Source of the DNA: an uncultured bacterium
GTDB lineage: Bacteria; Cyanobacteriota; Vampirovibrionia; Gastranaerophilales; Gastranaerophilaceae
Direction: 5' to 3'
Length of the DNA stretch: 48,173 nucleotides
Assembly (NCBI GenBank): GCA_948684385.1
Contig: CAPQCU010000013.1
Coordinates: 1-48,173 of the forward strand
Shown: in pieces, positions 1 to 7,386 of the stretch
How the letters are laid out: every line of letters begins with the position of its first letter
Position numbering within the stretch: the stretch's first letter is position 1
Notes under the pieces: generated by a model
The model's input: the letters and a program-made list of their open reading frames with translations, nothing else
Databases searched by the model: none
What the model was told of the DNA's origin: nothing
Made by a program: the position numbers and the translations under genes

Positions 1-64
1 CTAATTCAGCAGCTTCTAATAAAGTTAATTTTTCAATTGATTCTAAAATAGATTCTACACTCAT
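1..64 (-). CDS. rplL: 50S ribosomal protein L7/L12, N-terminal part (truncated by window edge)
   Basis: Only the first 21 codons are present; the gene continues beyond the left edge. The product begins MSVESILESIEKLTLLEAA, the short helical N-terminal domain by which L7/L12 dimers bind L10 in the ribosomal stalk. An AAAAGGAG ribosome binding site precedes the ATG. It lies about 70 bases downstream of rplJ on the same strand, the usual rplJ-rplL order, so it is probably cotranscribed and shares the L10-controlled leader. The identification rests on the start sequence plus position. Confidence 0.88.
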   Translation of the reverse strand, partial: MSVESILESIEKLTLLEAAEL

Positions 65-133
65 GATTTTCTCCTTTTTATTTCATTTTTATTGTAGTTT
101 TTGTTCTATACTGAGTAAATAATGCACTTACTC

Positions 134-655
134 TTATGCTTGTTTTTGGTCACGTACAGCTGCAACAGCTCTAACAAGAGATGACATAACTGCATTGACA
201 GAGTTTGCGATACCAGATGCAGGTGAGTTGATACATCCAAGCATTTTTGCGTAAAGTTCTTCTTTTGAAGGAAGATTTGCAAGAGCTTTTGCTTCTTCTG
301 CAGAAAGTAATTTACCGTCCATTGCTGCAGCAATGATTTCACCTTTTTTAGTATCTTTAATAAATTTTGATAAAGCCTTAGCCGGTGCTACCTGATCTTT
401 GAAACCAAATGCAATTGCGATTGGTCCTTTTAAAGTTTCAGCTAACACTTCGTAAGGAGTGCCTTTGATAGCGATTTTTGCAAGGGTGTTTTTAGTAACC
501 ATGTAGTCACCGCCGTCTTTTTGAATTTCACGTCTTAATTTTGTGATTTCTTCAACAGACAATCCTTGATATTCGCTGACAATTGCAACTTGAGCTTTAT
601 CGATTTTGTCTTTGATAAGAGCTACCTTATCGTTTTTGAAAGCTTTTGTTGACAT
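134..655 (-). CDS. rplJ: 50S ribosomal protein L10
   Basis: A 173-residue protein of normal L10 length. It builds the base of the ribosomal stalk that recruits translation GTPases and carries L7/L12 dimers on its C-terminal helix. Recognisable stretches are KIDKAQVAIVSEYQGLSVEE near the N-terminus, KNTLAKIAIKGT, and the alanine-rich C-terminal segment. An AAAGGAGC site lies just upstream of the ATG. rplL follows on the same strand. The upstream neighbour is a glycosyltransferase rather than rplK-rplA, so rplJL appears to have its own promoter and a long leader at 656-955 that probably binds L10 for feedback control. Confidence 0.95.
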   Translation of the reverse strand: MSTKAFKNDKVALIKDKIDKAQVAIVSEYQGLSVEEITKLRREIQKDGGDYMVTKNTLAKIAIKGTPYEVLAETLKGPIAIAFGFKDQVAPAKALSKFIKDTKKGEIIAAAMDGKLLSAEEAKALANLPSKEELYAKMLGCINSPASGIANSVNAVMSSLVRAVAAVRDQKQA

Positions 656-750
656 TTTTTGCTCCTTTTTTTTACACCATAAAATACTAAATTGTATTCC
701 TGGTTTTTGCCATTTTTACAAATGGCTGTTTTATCGACCTGGTTTACATA

Positions 751-791
751 CTAAAAAGATTTTGCAATCCTTTCAGTCTAATCGCAAAATC
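751..791 (-). terminator. Attenuator-type intrinsic terminator in the rplJ leader
   Basis: Read on the minus strand, GATTTTGC and GCAAAATC form a perfect 8-bp stem with an 18-nt loop, followed at once by a TTTTT run. It lies inside the rplJ leader, about 100 bases before the start codon, and not after a gene. A second hairpin (GCCATTT/AAATGGC, 709-726) follows it. Attenuation of rplJL by L10 is known in Bacillus; its operation here is inferred. Confidence 0.6.
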
Positions 792-824
792 CATCACATC
801 ATTAAATACTAAGCTATTTATTTT

Positions 825-920
825 TGTTTTCGGATAATCTCGACCGGTCTGTTTTACAAATTAAGCCTCTTTGTAACGTCTATTGACACCACCTCTCGGC
901 ACCGGTTGTCTGCGATTATA
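825..920 (-). promoter_or_regulatory. Probable ribosomal protein L10 leader (autoregulatory mRNA element)
   Basis: On the minus strand the leader contains a GGTGCCGAGAGGTGGTGTC segment followed by AATAGACGTTAC and AGAGGC. This resembles the TGCCGAGGTG core of the L10 leader family. ACCGGT occurs on both sides and could close a stem. It sits between a promoter and an attenuator in front of rplJ. The 656-968 stretch holds no gene; it contains this leader, the attenuator and the promoter. A covariance-model match was not run. Confidence 0.55.
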
Positions 921-955
921 TTAAGTAATTTAACAAAAGCATATTTCTATGTCAA
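915..955 (-). promoter_or_regulatory. Promoter of rplJ-rplL
   Basis: A perfect TTGACA (950-955) is followed after 17 bases by TAAATT (927-932). A perfect TATAAT lies slightly further downstream (915-920) and could serve as an alternative -10. This would start the transcript about 250 bases upstream of rplJ, leaving room for the leader and attenuator. Confidence 0.55.
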
Positions 956-968
956 GAGTTTTGTTAAG

Positions 969-2411
969 TTATTTGAACCTAACAGCCGTAACTACAGTCC
1001 AATATCCGCCTTTATCTACCTTAAAACCTTTAAAATCACTGTTTAATCGCTTTATTAAAGACTTTTTAACATTGGAAAACGTTAAAAACATCTCAGGAAC
1101 ATTTGCACCCTCCGGAACTTTATCCAAAAAGCTAACACTATCCAATATCACCACCGATACACTTTCTCCAACCGAAACTGCATCTAAAATTTCTGCAGGA
1201 TTGTCTTTATAAAGGTGCCGGTTGCTTTTACTTATAAAAAGTAAATTTTTGTCTTCAACATTTGTGTATCTATAGAACCTGTCAGGCTCATAATACGTAA
1301 ACACTATGGTCTTTGAATTTCTGGCATTCAAAATATCTCCGACAATCTTATGTCCCTCACTACGCTTAAGCTTTGTAACATAGTTAGGCGTGAAAATCGC
1401 AGCAAGATGAAAACTTACAAATATTGAAAGCAAGATAAGACCGATTTTTTTTAAGCGTACAAATCCAAGCGCTGTAAATAAAATCAAAATCGGAAGAATT
1501 TCTATTGAATACTTTGTTATAAACACCAGTTTTTCGGTAGCTGCCAGCAACGACATCACTGTCACTGTACTGGTTGCTACGAATAAAATTCCTACATTTT
1601 TCCCCTCATTTACCCCCCCTGCTATCATGCCGGAAAACGCAATCAAAGTCGGTACAACAAGCCACAGCGCAAGTGATTTATCATAGAAAAACACAGGAGG
1701 AGCAGTAATATTGTTTGTTAAAATCGGCGAAAAATAATCACTAAACAAAAACAATATATTTGTATACGAAAACTGCCCCCACCATTGTGAAGCCGGAAGC
1801 ATTCGCAATACATTATTTATTATTGGAGATAATAGTAAAACAATTGCTAAAACCGAAAGCACAAAAGCCCGGAGTTTTTTCTTTTTATAAGCAACATACA
1901 GAAGCGAAAAGAAAACATAAATCACTCCAATAATATGAGTAAATAGAATAAGCGCTAACGAAGCCAAATATCCCGCAAGATTAAGTTTACTCCCATCTTT
2001 CAAATACCTGATTGTAAACAAAAGAGCAAGAGCAGAAAACAGAAAGAGCAGAGAATAAAACCTTACTTCCTGCGAATAATATACAAGAAAAGAAAGCACG
2101 GAAGTTATTGTAGCTGCAAAATATCCGGCTTTTTTAGAATACTCTTTTCCTATCAAATACATAACAGGAATTGCAAGAACTCCCGGTATTACGGATGTAA
2201 GTCTCAAAATTGTATCCGAAAAATGCGCAAATGGTTTTAAATAAATATAATACAGCGGCATGTGGCACTGCCTCAATACTTCATGCCGGAAGCCATCAAA
2301 TAAAGGAGTTGAAGCGACATACCAGCTTACATACTCATCATTCCACATACCTTCAGGCTTAATAATATAGCTTATTCGTAACAAAAACCCCAGCAAAATT
2401 ATAAAAAACAA
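969..2411 (-). CDS. Polytopic membrane glycosyltransferase, GT39/ArnT (PMT_2) type
   Basis: A 480-residue very hydrophobic protein with many membrane helices and a soluble C-terminal tail. After the first helix comes GMWNDEYVSW, with the Asp-Glu pair (D25-E26) typical of the catalytic periplasmic loop of GT39/GT-C enzymes. These transfer a sugar from a polyprenyl-phosphate donor to lipid A, protein or glycan outside the membrane. The start is TTG with AGAGGA about 11 bases upstream. The divergent gene 37 bases away encodes a likely polyprenyl-phosphate sugar synthase, the enzyme that would supply such a donor. The acceptor cannot be told from sequence. In-gene copy of the GGGGTAAAT repeat at 1608-1616 encodes Gly-Val-Asn. 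Confidence 0.75.
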   Translation of the reverse strand: MFFIILLGFLLRISYIIKPEGMWNDEYVSWYVASTPLFDGFRHEVLRQCHMPLYYIYLKPFAHFSDTILRLTSVIPGVLAIPVMYLIGKEYSKKAGYFAATITSVLSFLVYYSQEVRFYSLLFLFSALALLFTIRYLKDGSKLNLAGYLASLALILFTHIIGVIYVFFSLLYVAYKKKKLRAFVLSVLAIVLLLSPIINNVLRMLPASQWWGQFSYTNILFLFSDYFSPILTNNITAPPVFFYDKSLALWLVVPTLIAFSGMIAGGVNEGKNVGILFVATSTVTVMSLLAATEKLVFITKYSIEILPILILFTALGFVRLKKIGLILLSIFVSFHLAAIFTPNYVTKLKRSEGHKIVGDILNARNSKTIVFTYYEPDRFYRYTNVEDKNLLFISKSNRHLYKDNPAEILDAVSVGESVSVVILDSVSFLDKVPEGANVPEMFLTFSNVKKSLIKRLNSDFKGFKVDKGGYWTVVTAVRFK

Positions 2412-2412
2412 C

Positions 2413-2448
2413 TTGCGACCATCCTCTCATTTATATATAATATTTTAC
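2413..2448 (+). promoter_or_regulatory. Promoter placed for a leaderless transcript of the GT2 gene at 2449
   Basis: TTGCGA (2413-2418), a 17-base spacer and a perfect TATAAT (2436-2441) end 7 bases before the ATG, and no Shine-Dalgarno sequence is present. A normal start-site distance puts +1 at or next to the start codon. Confidence 0.5.
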
Positions 2449-3396
2449 ATGACCAAGCTGATTATTCAAATACCTTGTTACAACGAAGCAGAAACTATTT
2501 TGACAACTCTCAACGCTTTGCCTGAGAAAGTGGAAGGAGTTGACGAGATTGAAGTTCTTGTAATCAACGACGGCTCTACAGATAATTCTGCAGAAATCGT
2601 TAAAAATTGGGGTGCTTCTGTACTGGACATAAAACCAAACAAAGGACTCGCAAATGCTTTTAGAAACGGACTTAGTGAATGTTTAAAGCGGGGTGCCGAT
2701 ATAATTGTCAACACAGATGCTGACAATCAATACTGCGCAGATGATATTGAAAAGCTTATTCAGCCGATTTTAGCAGGAGATGCCGATATTGTAATCGGAG
2801 CACGTGATATACTTTCAATCAAAGAATTTTCTCCGGTCAAAAAATTTTTTCAAAAACTTGGCTCAGCTGTATTAAGGCTTCTTTCATACACAAAAGTAGA
2901 AGATGCACCGAGCGGCTTTAGAGCTTTTTCAAAACACGCAGCTTTGAGACTAAACGTATTTGATAACTATACTTATACAATGGAAACATTGATTCAAGCA
3001 AACGCAAAGGGTTTAAAAGTCGTCTCTGTTCCTATAAGAGTAAACCCGAAGCTTAGAGATTCGAAGCTTATGAAAAACATTTTTGATTACATGTATAAGT
3101 CCATGAAAACTGCAATCAGAATGTTTATTGTTTATCGACCGTTCAGATTTTTTATTACTCTTGCAGGAATTACAGGTATTGCCGGCATGGCTCTTGTATT
3201 AAGATTTTTGTATTTTTTCTCGCAAGGAGATGGAAACGGGCATATTCAATCATTAATTTTTGCAGCAGTTTTTCTGATTGCAGCACTGCAACTTGCGATT
3301 ATTGCTATCATTGGTGATTTGCTTGCAATAAACCGCAAGCTTATGGAAGATATTCAAACACGGATTAAGAAAATTGAGCTAAATAATATTAACTAA
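2449..3396 (+). CDS. GT2 polyprenyl-phosphate glycosyltransferase (DPM1/GtrB-like) with C-terminal membrane helices
   Basis: 315 residues. The GT-A domain starts IIQIPCYNEAETI, has VINDGSTD for nucleotide binding and the metal-binding NTDADNQ (DxD), then GAR and SGFRAF motifs typical of dolichol/undecaprenyl-phosphate glucose or mannose synthases. Two C-terminal hydrophobic helices (about 235-255 and 270-300) anchor it. It probably moves a nucleotide-activated sugar onto undecaprenyl phosphate for the GT39 enzyme encoded divergently. The ATG at 2449 is chosen over an in-frame TTG 12 codons earlier because homology begins there and that TTG lies in the -35 box. Its 3' end overlaps the convergent gene by 8 bases. 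Confidence 0.8.
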   Translation: MTKLIIQIPCYNEAETILTTLNALPEKVEGVDEIEVLVINDGSTDNSAEIVKNWGASVLDIKPNKGLANAFRNGLSECLKRGADIIVNTDADNQYCADDIEKLIQPILAGDADIVIGARDILSIKEFSPVKKFFQKLGSAVLRLLSYTKVEDAPSGFRAFSKHAALRLNVFDNYTYTMETLIQANAKGLKVVSVPIRVNPKLRDSKLMKNIFDYMYKSMKTAIRMFIVYRPFRFFITLAGITGIAGMALVLRFLYFFSQGDGNGHIQSLIFAAVFLIAALQLAIIAIIGDLLAINRKLMEDIQTRIKKIELNNIN

Positions 3397-4579
3397 ATAT
3401 ACCGAATGTTCTTTCGATATTATCATTTCTTACTGTTTTAATAGCATCCATTTGTGTTTTCATAGCATTACGTTCTGTTTCAAGCTTACTTAAGTCTTTA
3501 TCAAACTTCGTATCTTTTTGATTTATAATACCAAGCTCATGCTCGTATTTTGCTTCAGCTTTCTTCAAATCAGCTTCGTCCTGAACTTCCTGCAGGTAAT
3601 TTTGATTTGTGCTTGTTGCAACACTTGTCTCAGACCATTCTTTCTTGTTTTCATCATAAACATCGATGAGCACCCTGCCTGAGTTAACCATATTATTCAG
3701 CCATTCATTACCTTCAGAACCGGACGCATACTGCGGGTCAATTTCCTGACATCCGCCAGCTGCCTGAATTTCTTCAAACAGATGAACATAATAATTAAAC
3801 TCACCTTTCGGAAACTCTTCCGGATACATATCATTAAACACTGCATTCGCAGCATCAGGATCTGTGTTTGAAACTTCATTCTTATTCAAACGCATGTACT
3901 TATAAATTTCAGTGCCAAAATTGTCATACAGAGCGTTTCTAAAATTATCCAGAGCATCCTGTTTGTCAGCATCAGTAGTTGAGTCAGAATTACAAGCCTC
4001 TTGCAATAAATCCCATGGCTTTTTCAATTTATCATCGTTCTTGTGATTTTCAAAAACTTTTCGTTCAACATCAGTCATAAATAAATTATAACTTCCGTTA
4101 GCAGCCTGACCGTCACCGCAATAATCTTCCTGGGCAACACCAATCCCGACTTCCATACCCATTGTAAATCTTTCGTGGTTATTTTCTGTCGGCCAGCCAA
4201 AATCAGCGTCCATTCCGAGCATTGCATAAGCAAATGCATACTTATCTGTATTAAAATCTTTGTAATTCTCAAAAGTATCAGAATCTACAATAATCTTGCC
4301 GGTTTTAGCATCTTTTAAAGAATATTGCTTAAACCTATCCGGATTATAAGCACACATTGTAGAGAAAGTTGCATCAATAAAGTTTCTTGTTCCGTCCCCA
4401 TTATTAAACGCAACCTGAATTTTCTTAGCATCTAAAGCATCACAATAGTCTTGATACAACTCATCTCTCTGAGTCGCAAGCGCAATCTTCTGATTCTCGA
4501 TGCTTTGGGCTTTAAACTCAACATCGTGCAATCTGGAAGTTATCATTAATAATGTAGCTTGTGACGCTGCCATTCCCAT
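3389..4579 (-). CDS. Coiled-coil protein of flagellin-like architecture (MGMAASQA family), function unknown
   Basis: 396 residues, no signal peptide or membrane helix. Residues 1-55 (MGMAASQATLL, then IENQKIALATQRDEL) are predicted helical, as are about 325-396 (EAKYEHEL to NIERTFGIFS). Between them is an acidic, variable, probably globular region rich in Asn/Asp. Helical ends that could pair around a variable centre resemble flagellin or hook-associated proteins, though no flagellin motif is evident. I associate the start and the NIERTF end with a family common in gut Melainabacteria; this is from memory. AAGGAA precedes the ATG. The promoter is sigma-28-like, which supports, but does not prove, a role in a flagellar or secreted-appendage regulon. 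Confidence 0.6.
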   Translation of the reverse strand: MGMAASQATLLMITSRLHDVEFKAQSIENQKIALATQRDELYQDYCDALDAKKIQVAFNNGDGTRNFIDATFSTMCAYNPDRFKQYSLKDAKTGKIIVDSDTFENYKDFNTDKYAFAYAMLGMDADFGWPTENNHERFTMGMEVGIGVAQEDYCGDGQAANGSYNLFMTDVERKVFENHKNDDKLKKPWDLLQEACNSDSTTDADKQDALDNFRNALYDNFGTEIYKYMRLNKNEVSNTDPDAANAVFNDMYPEEFPKGEFNYYVHLFEEIQAAGGCQEIDPQYASGSEGNEWLNNMVNSGRVLIDVYDENKKEWSETSVATSTNQNYLQEVQDEADLKKAEAKYEHELGIINQKDTKFDKDLSKLETERNAMKTQMDAIKTVRNDNIERTFGIFS

Positions 4580-4616
4580 TGTGCGTAAATTCCTTTTGAT
4601 TGTCCCTTTATTATGT

Positions 4617-4667
4617 ATTACGGCACAATTAGCTTAAAACTTTAACTTTCAAGAAAAATTGTTACAA
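4617..4667 (-). promoter_or_regulatory. Sigma-28 (FliA/SigD)-like promoter of the coiled-coil gene
   Basis: On the minus strand: TTGTAACAATTTTT (4667-4654), 9 bases, TAAAGTTT (4644-4637), 12 bases, GCCGTAAT (4624-4617). The enterobacterial sigma-28 consensus is TAAAGTTT-N11-GCCGATAA. A 17-base block, TGCCGTAATACATAATA, is identical to one before the EF-hand gene at 36645, and the distance to the start codon is almost equal (37 against 36 bases). Confidence 0.65.
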
Positions 4668-4700
4668 AACTTAATTATGTAAATTCTTGTAACAATTTTT
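4654..4700. repeat. Perfect 14-bp inverted repeat AAAAATTGTTACAA / TTGTAACAATTTTT
   Basis: Arms at 4654-4667 and 4687-4700 are separated by 19 bases. The minus-strand reading of the left arm is the element found upstream of both sigma-28-like promoters. It may be a protein-binding site or UP-like element. A plus-strand T run follows the right arm, but no plus-strand gene lies upstream, so a terminator role is less likely. Confidence 0.5.
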
Positions 4701-4739
4701 TTGTGTTATGAAATCAAAGATATTTTGTATACTTTGTAT

Positions 4740-4827
4740 ATATGTAAGATGTAAACAAAAAAATTTAATCCCTAAATCCCTTCCTAACTAATTTTCCTGG
4801 CTTCTCGTCTCATAGAGAAGCTTTTTT
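4740..4827 (+). ncRNA. Candidate small RNA ending in an intrinsic terminator
   Basis: Between two minus-strand genes, a TATACT box (4728-4733, weak TTATGA 16 bases upstream) is followed by about 60 unstructured bases including the pyrimidine-rich AATCCCTAAATCCCTTCC, and then a plus-strand terminator. No reading frame is evident. The CCCUUCC stretch could pair with Shine-Dalgarno sequences. No known family recognised; its existence is inferred from the orphan terminator. Confidence 0.3.
4800..4827 (+). terminator. Plus-strand intrinsic terminator with no annotated gene upstream
   Basis: GCTTCTC (4800-4806) and GAGAAGC (4815-4821) form a 7-bp stem with an 8-base loop, followed by TTTTTT. The T run exists only on the plus strand. 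It overlaps the stop codon of the minus-strand radical SAM gene. Confidence 0.6.
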
Positions 4828-6300
4828 ATTAAGCCTGTTGTATTCGTTTATCAGCAACAATTTTCCCGGCTCGATTTCTATAATATCCCATGGAAGCTCT
4901 TCTGAGATGTCAAAACTTTCATTTACGGATATATTTAAATCTTTAAGCGTAGACTTATAAGCCCCGATTTTACCGCCTTTTTTATAAACCTCCACAAGAA
5001 ACGGTGCAAGCTCAACTCCTCCGCGTGAAAGAACGCTCTGCCAGTAGTCCCATTTCGCACTGGAAAATTTTGAAGCTATACCAAGTTTTGCAAACTCTTT
5101 TTCTAAATATTTTTGTTTTGCTTCGAGCGACTTAGTATCTTCTCTCAAAGCCCATTGAAAAGGTGTATGAGGCTTTGGCACAAAAGTTGAGAACGAAAAC
5201 TCAATATTAAACCCCTTGTTTTCTTCTTTAATCACTCTTCCGAGTCTCAAAAATTCGTCAATATCTTCCTGAGTTTCTGTTGGAATACCTATCATTGAGT
5301 AAATTTTCAGACCTTTAAGCCCGTTTTCTCTTGCAACTTTTACCGCATTTAAAATTTGTTCTTCCTTTAAATTCTTATTTATAAATTTTCGGAGTCTTTC
5401 ACTTGCAGCTTCAATCGCAATAGTAGAATGCTTTTGTCCGCCTTTTACAAGAGTCTGCACCATCTGAGGAGTCACAGAATCTGTTCTCAAAGAAGATATG
5501 CCAAGCTCAATTTCAACTCCGTTATCCATTTTATCGCTCAGATATTTCATAATATCCTCAAATTGAGGATGGGCGCTTATTTGAGCACCAAGAAGAGCTA
5601 TTTTTTTTGTATATTGTAAACCAAGCTCAATTGCTTCAATAATTTTTTCATAAGAATAGTTTCTAAACGGCAGATTAATATAAGATGCAGTGCAAAATGC
5701 GCATCTATTCATACAGCCGCGTGCAACTTCTATTATAAAGGTGTCTTTAAAATAACCTTTATCACTTAAAACAGGAGTGTAAATAACTTCTTCTAAAACA
5801 GTTGTAGATTTTTTAACTGGCTTTGACGGGATGTACACTCCTTCAACATTTCCCAGGAGTTTAAGCGCCTCTTTTTTACTATTATTTTTCAATATTTCAA
5901 GAACTTTTTTAAAACTGTCCTCACCGTCGCCTATCATCATAAAATCAAAAAACGCTTCATAAGGACGCGGATTTGTCGTTATAACCGGACCTCCCGCAAA
6001 GATTAAAGGCTGATTTTCATCTCTTTCGTTTGCATAAAACGGAATTCCGAGTTTTTCTAAGATTTCAAACACGCCCATAAAATCAAAGTCAAAAGACATT
6101 GAAAAAGCTGCAGCCTGAGGCTGTTTAAACTTATCAATACTATCTGTTGCGCATCTAAGTGCATTTATCCCCTCTGTCATATCTGCAATTTTGTAAAGCC
6201 AGAGGTATCCGAGAGAAGCCAGTGCAAATTCCTCAACCGCCGGATAAGCCATAAGAAGAGTATAGTCACCTTTATTTGAGTTGTATAAAAATCTTTCCAT
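4810..6300 (-). CDS. Radical SAM protein with N-terminal B12-binding-like region
   Basis: 496 residues. The 4Fe-4S cluster motif is CMNRCAFC (C196, C200, C203). The N-terminal 150 residues look like the Rossmann-type cobalamin-binding fold of this class (FAGGPVITTNPRPY, MMIGDGED) without the DxHxxG ligand motif. Other radical SAM features are ELGISSLRTDSVTP, AIEAASERLR and KIYSMIGIPTETQEDI. It resembles the TIGR03960-type B12-binding radical SAM proteins; the substrate is not known to me. The ATG at 6300 shares one base with the stop of the upstream transporter gene (TGATG), indicating translational coupling; an in-frame TTG one codon earlier is less likely. Confidence 0.8.
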   Translation of the reverse strand: MERFLYNSNKGDYTLLMAYPAVEEFALASLGYLWLYKIADMTEGINALRCATDSIDKFKQPQAAAFSMSFDFDFMGVFEILEKLGIPFYANERDENQPLIFAGGPVITTNPRPYEAFFDFMMIGDGEDSFKKVLEILKNNSKKEALKLLGNVEGVYIPSKPVKKSTTVLEEVIYTPVLSDKGYFKDTFIIEVARGCMNRCAFCTASYINLPFRNYSYEKIIEAIELGLQYTKKIALLGAQISAHPQFEDIMKYLSDKMDNGVEIELGISSLRTDSVTPQMVQTLVKGGQKHSTIAIEAASERLRKFINKNLKEEQILNAVKVARENGLKGLKIYSMIGIPTETQEDIDEFLRLGRVIKEENKGFNIEFSFSTFVPKPHTPFQWALREDTKSLEAKQKYLEKEFAKLGIASKFSSAKWDYWQSVLSRGGVELAPFLVEVYKKGGKIGAYKSTLKDLNISVNESFDISEELPWDIIEIEPGKLLLINEYNRLNKKASL

Positions 6301-7325
6301 CAATTCACATTCTTTATATAAAGTTCATCAAACAAAACACAGACAGTAGCTGCAATTGCAGGTGCAAAAATCACTCCCACAACTCCCAGATACTGGGATG
6401 TTACAAACAGAAAAAAGTAAATAATAAGCGGATGAATATCCAGAAATCGCCCGAAGATATAAGGTCTTACAAGATTATTTTCCGCCCACTGAGCAAAAAT
6501 AAAGAGCAGAATAATTAATATAAGAGTTACCGCTCCCATTTTATAAGCAACCAGCATTGTTATAATAAGCCCGAGCACAGGCCCCACTATAGGAATTATA
6601 TCAAGCACTGCGTTTAAAACCCCGAGAAGAAGCGCATAATCAACTCTAAGAAACATAAGTCCGATTGTTGTTATAACACCGACACTTCCTATTGTTACAA
6701 GAAGAGCTGTCATATATCCGCCGATTTTTGAAGAAATTGTATCTAAAATTTCACTTGCCCTTTCTTTCATCTGTGCAGGAAATAATGAGCAGTAAGCTTG
6801 TTTCACCTTATCTTTATCTACAAGAAAATAATAAACAATAATGCAGGCAGCAAAGAAATAAACAATTGCAGAAGCAAATTCCATACTAAAGTTTATAGAT
6901 TCGTTTAAAAATTTTGTCGTAAACCCTGATGCTGTACTCAAAAGCCCGCCTAAATCAATCTGGGCAATAGTCGATTTACTAATCCATGGTAAGTGAATAA
7001 TATAATTTTTCACAGCTGTTATATGTTCGGGAAGCAGGTTTAAAAATGACTTTACCTGCGCAGCTCCAACCGAAAAAAGCGGAAACAAAAATAGCGAAGA
7101 AATCGTTAAAACTCCGCCCAGAACAATGGTTGAAGCTAAAGAGCGGCTGATTTTTTTCGACATTTTATCCACAAGAGGGGTCAAAGAGCAAGCTACAACG
7201 TAAGATGCAAAAAATAATATTGCAATGTCTTTAACCCTGGTCAGAAAAATGATAAAGAGCAAAGATATAATAAAAAATATAATATTTTTTACTGTTACAA
7301 ATTTTTTCACAAAAACATCTAACAT
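6300..7325 (-). CDS. AI-2E/PerM family membrane transporter
   Basis: 341 residues with about eight membrane helices and the family's features: an N-terminal hydrophobic pair, a soluble loop with helices around residues 80-150, then GVLNAVLDIIPIVGPVLG, the hallmark motif of the C-terminal half. Members export small molecules or act as Na+/H+ antiporters; the ligand here is unknown. AAGGAG lies 6 bases before the ATG. It is the first gene of a two-gene unit coupled to the radical SAM gene. The divergent ABC ATPase starts 61 bases away. Confidence 0.85.
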   Translation of the reverse strand: MLDVFVKKFVTVKNIIFFIISLLFIIFLTRVKDIAILFFASYVVACSLTPLVDKMSKKISRSLASTIVLGGVLTISSLFLFPLFSVGAAQVKSFLNLLPEHITAVKNYIIHLPWISKSTIAQIDLGGLLSTASGFTTKFLNESINFSMEFASAIVYFFAACIIVYYFLVDKDKVKQAYCSLFPAQMKERASEILDTISSKIGGYMTALLVTIGSVGVITTIGLMFLRVDYALLLGVLNAVLDIIPIVGPVLGLIITMLVAYKMGAVTLILIILLFIFAQWAENNLVRPYIFGRFLDIHPLIIYFFLFVTSQYLGVVGVIFAPAIAATVCVLFDELYIKNVN

Positions 7326-7374
7326 TTAAAACTCCTTAACCTCTTAGACGATTTTATCATAAAAGAGGTTATGT

Positions 7375-7386
7375 TAATATGTATAC
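7375..7386 (+). promoter_or_regulatory. -10 element for a leaderless transcript of the ABC ATPase gene
   Basis: TAATAT (7375-7380) ends exactly 6 bases before the GTG start and there is no Shine-Dalgarno sequence. The -35 is weak (TTTTAT at 7352, 17-base spacer). Confidence 0.4.

Noticed and set aside
949..1212. An 87-residue plus-strand frame over the end of the GT39 gene
   Set aside because: Overlaps the end of a real gene on the other strand and carries no recognisable domain.
4654..4700. The perfect inverted repeat as an intrinsic terminator
   Set aside because: The stem is AT-rich with a 19-base loop, no gene on the plus strand feeds it, and one arm matches a promoter-associated element found elsewhere.
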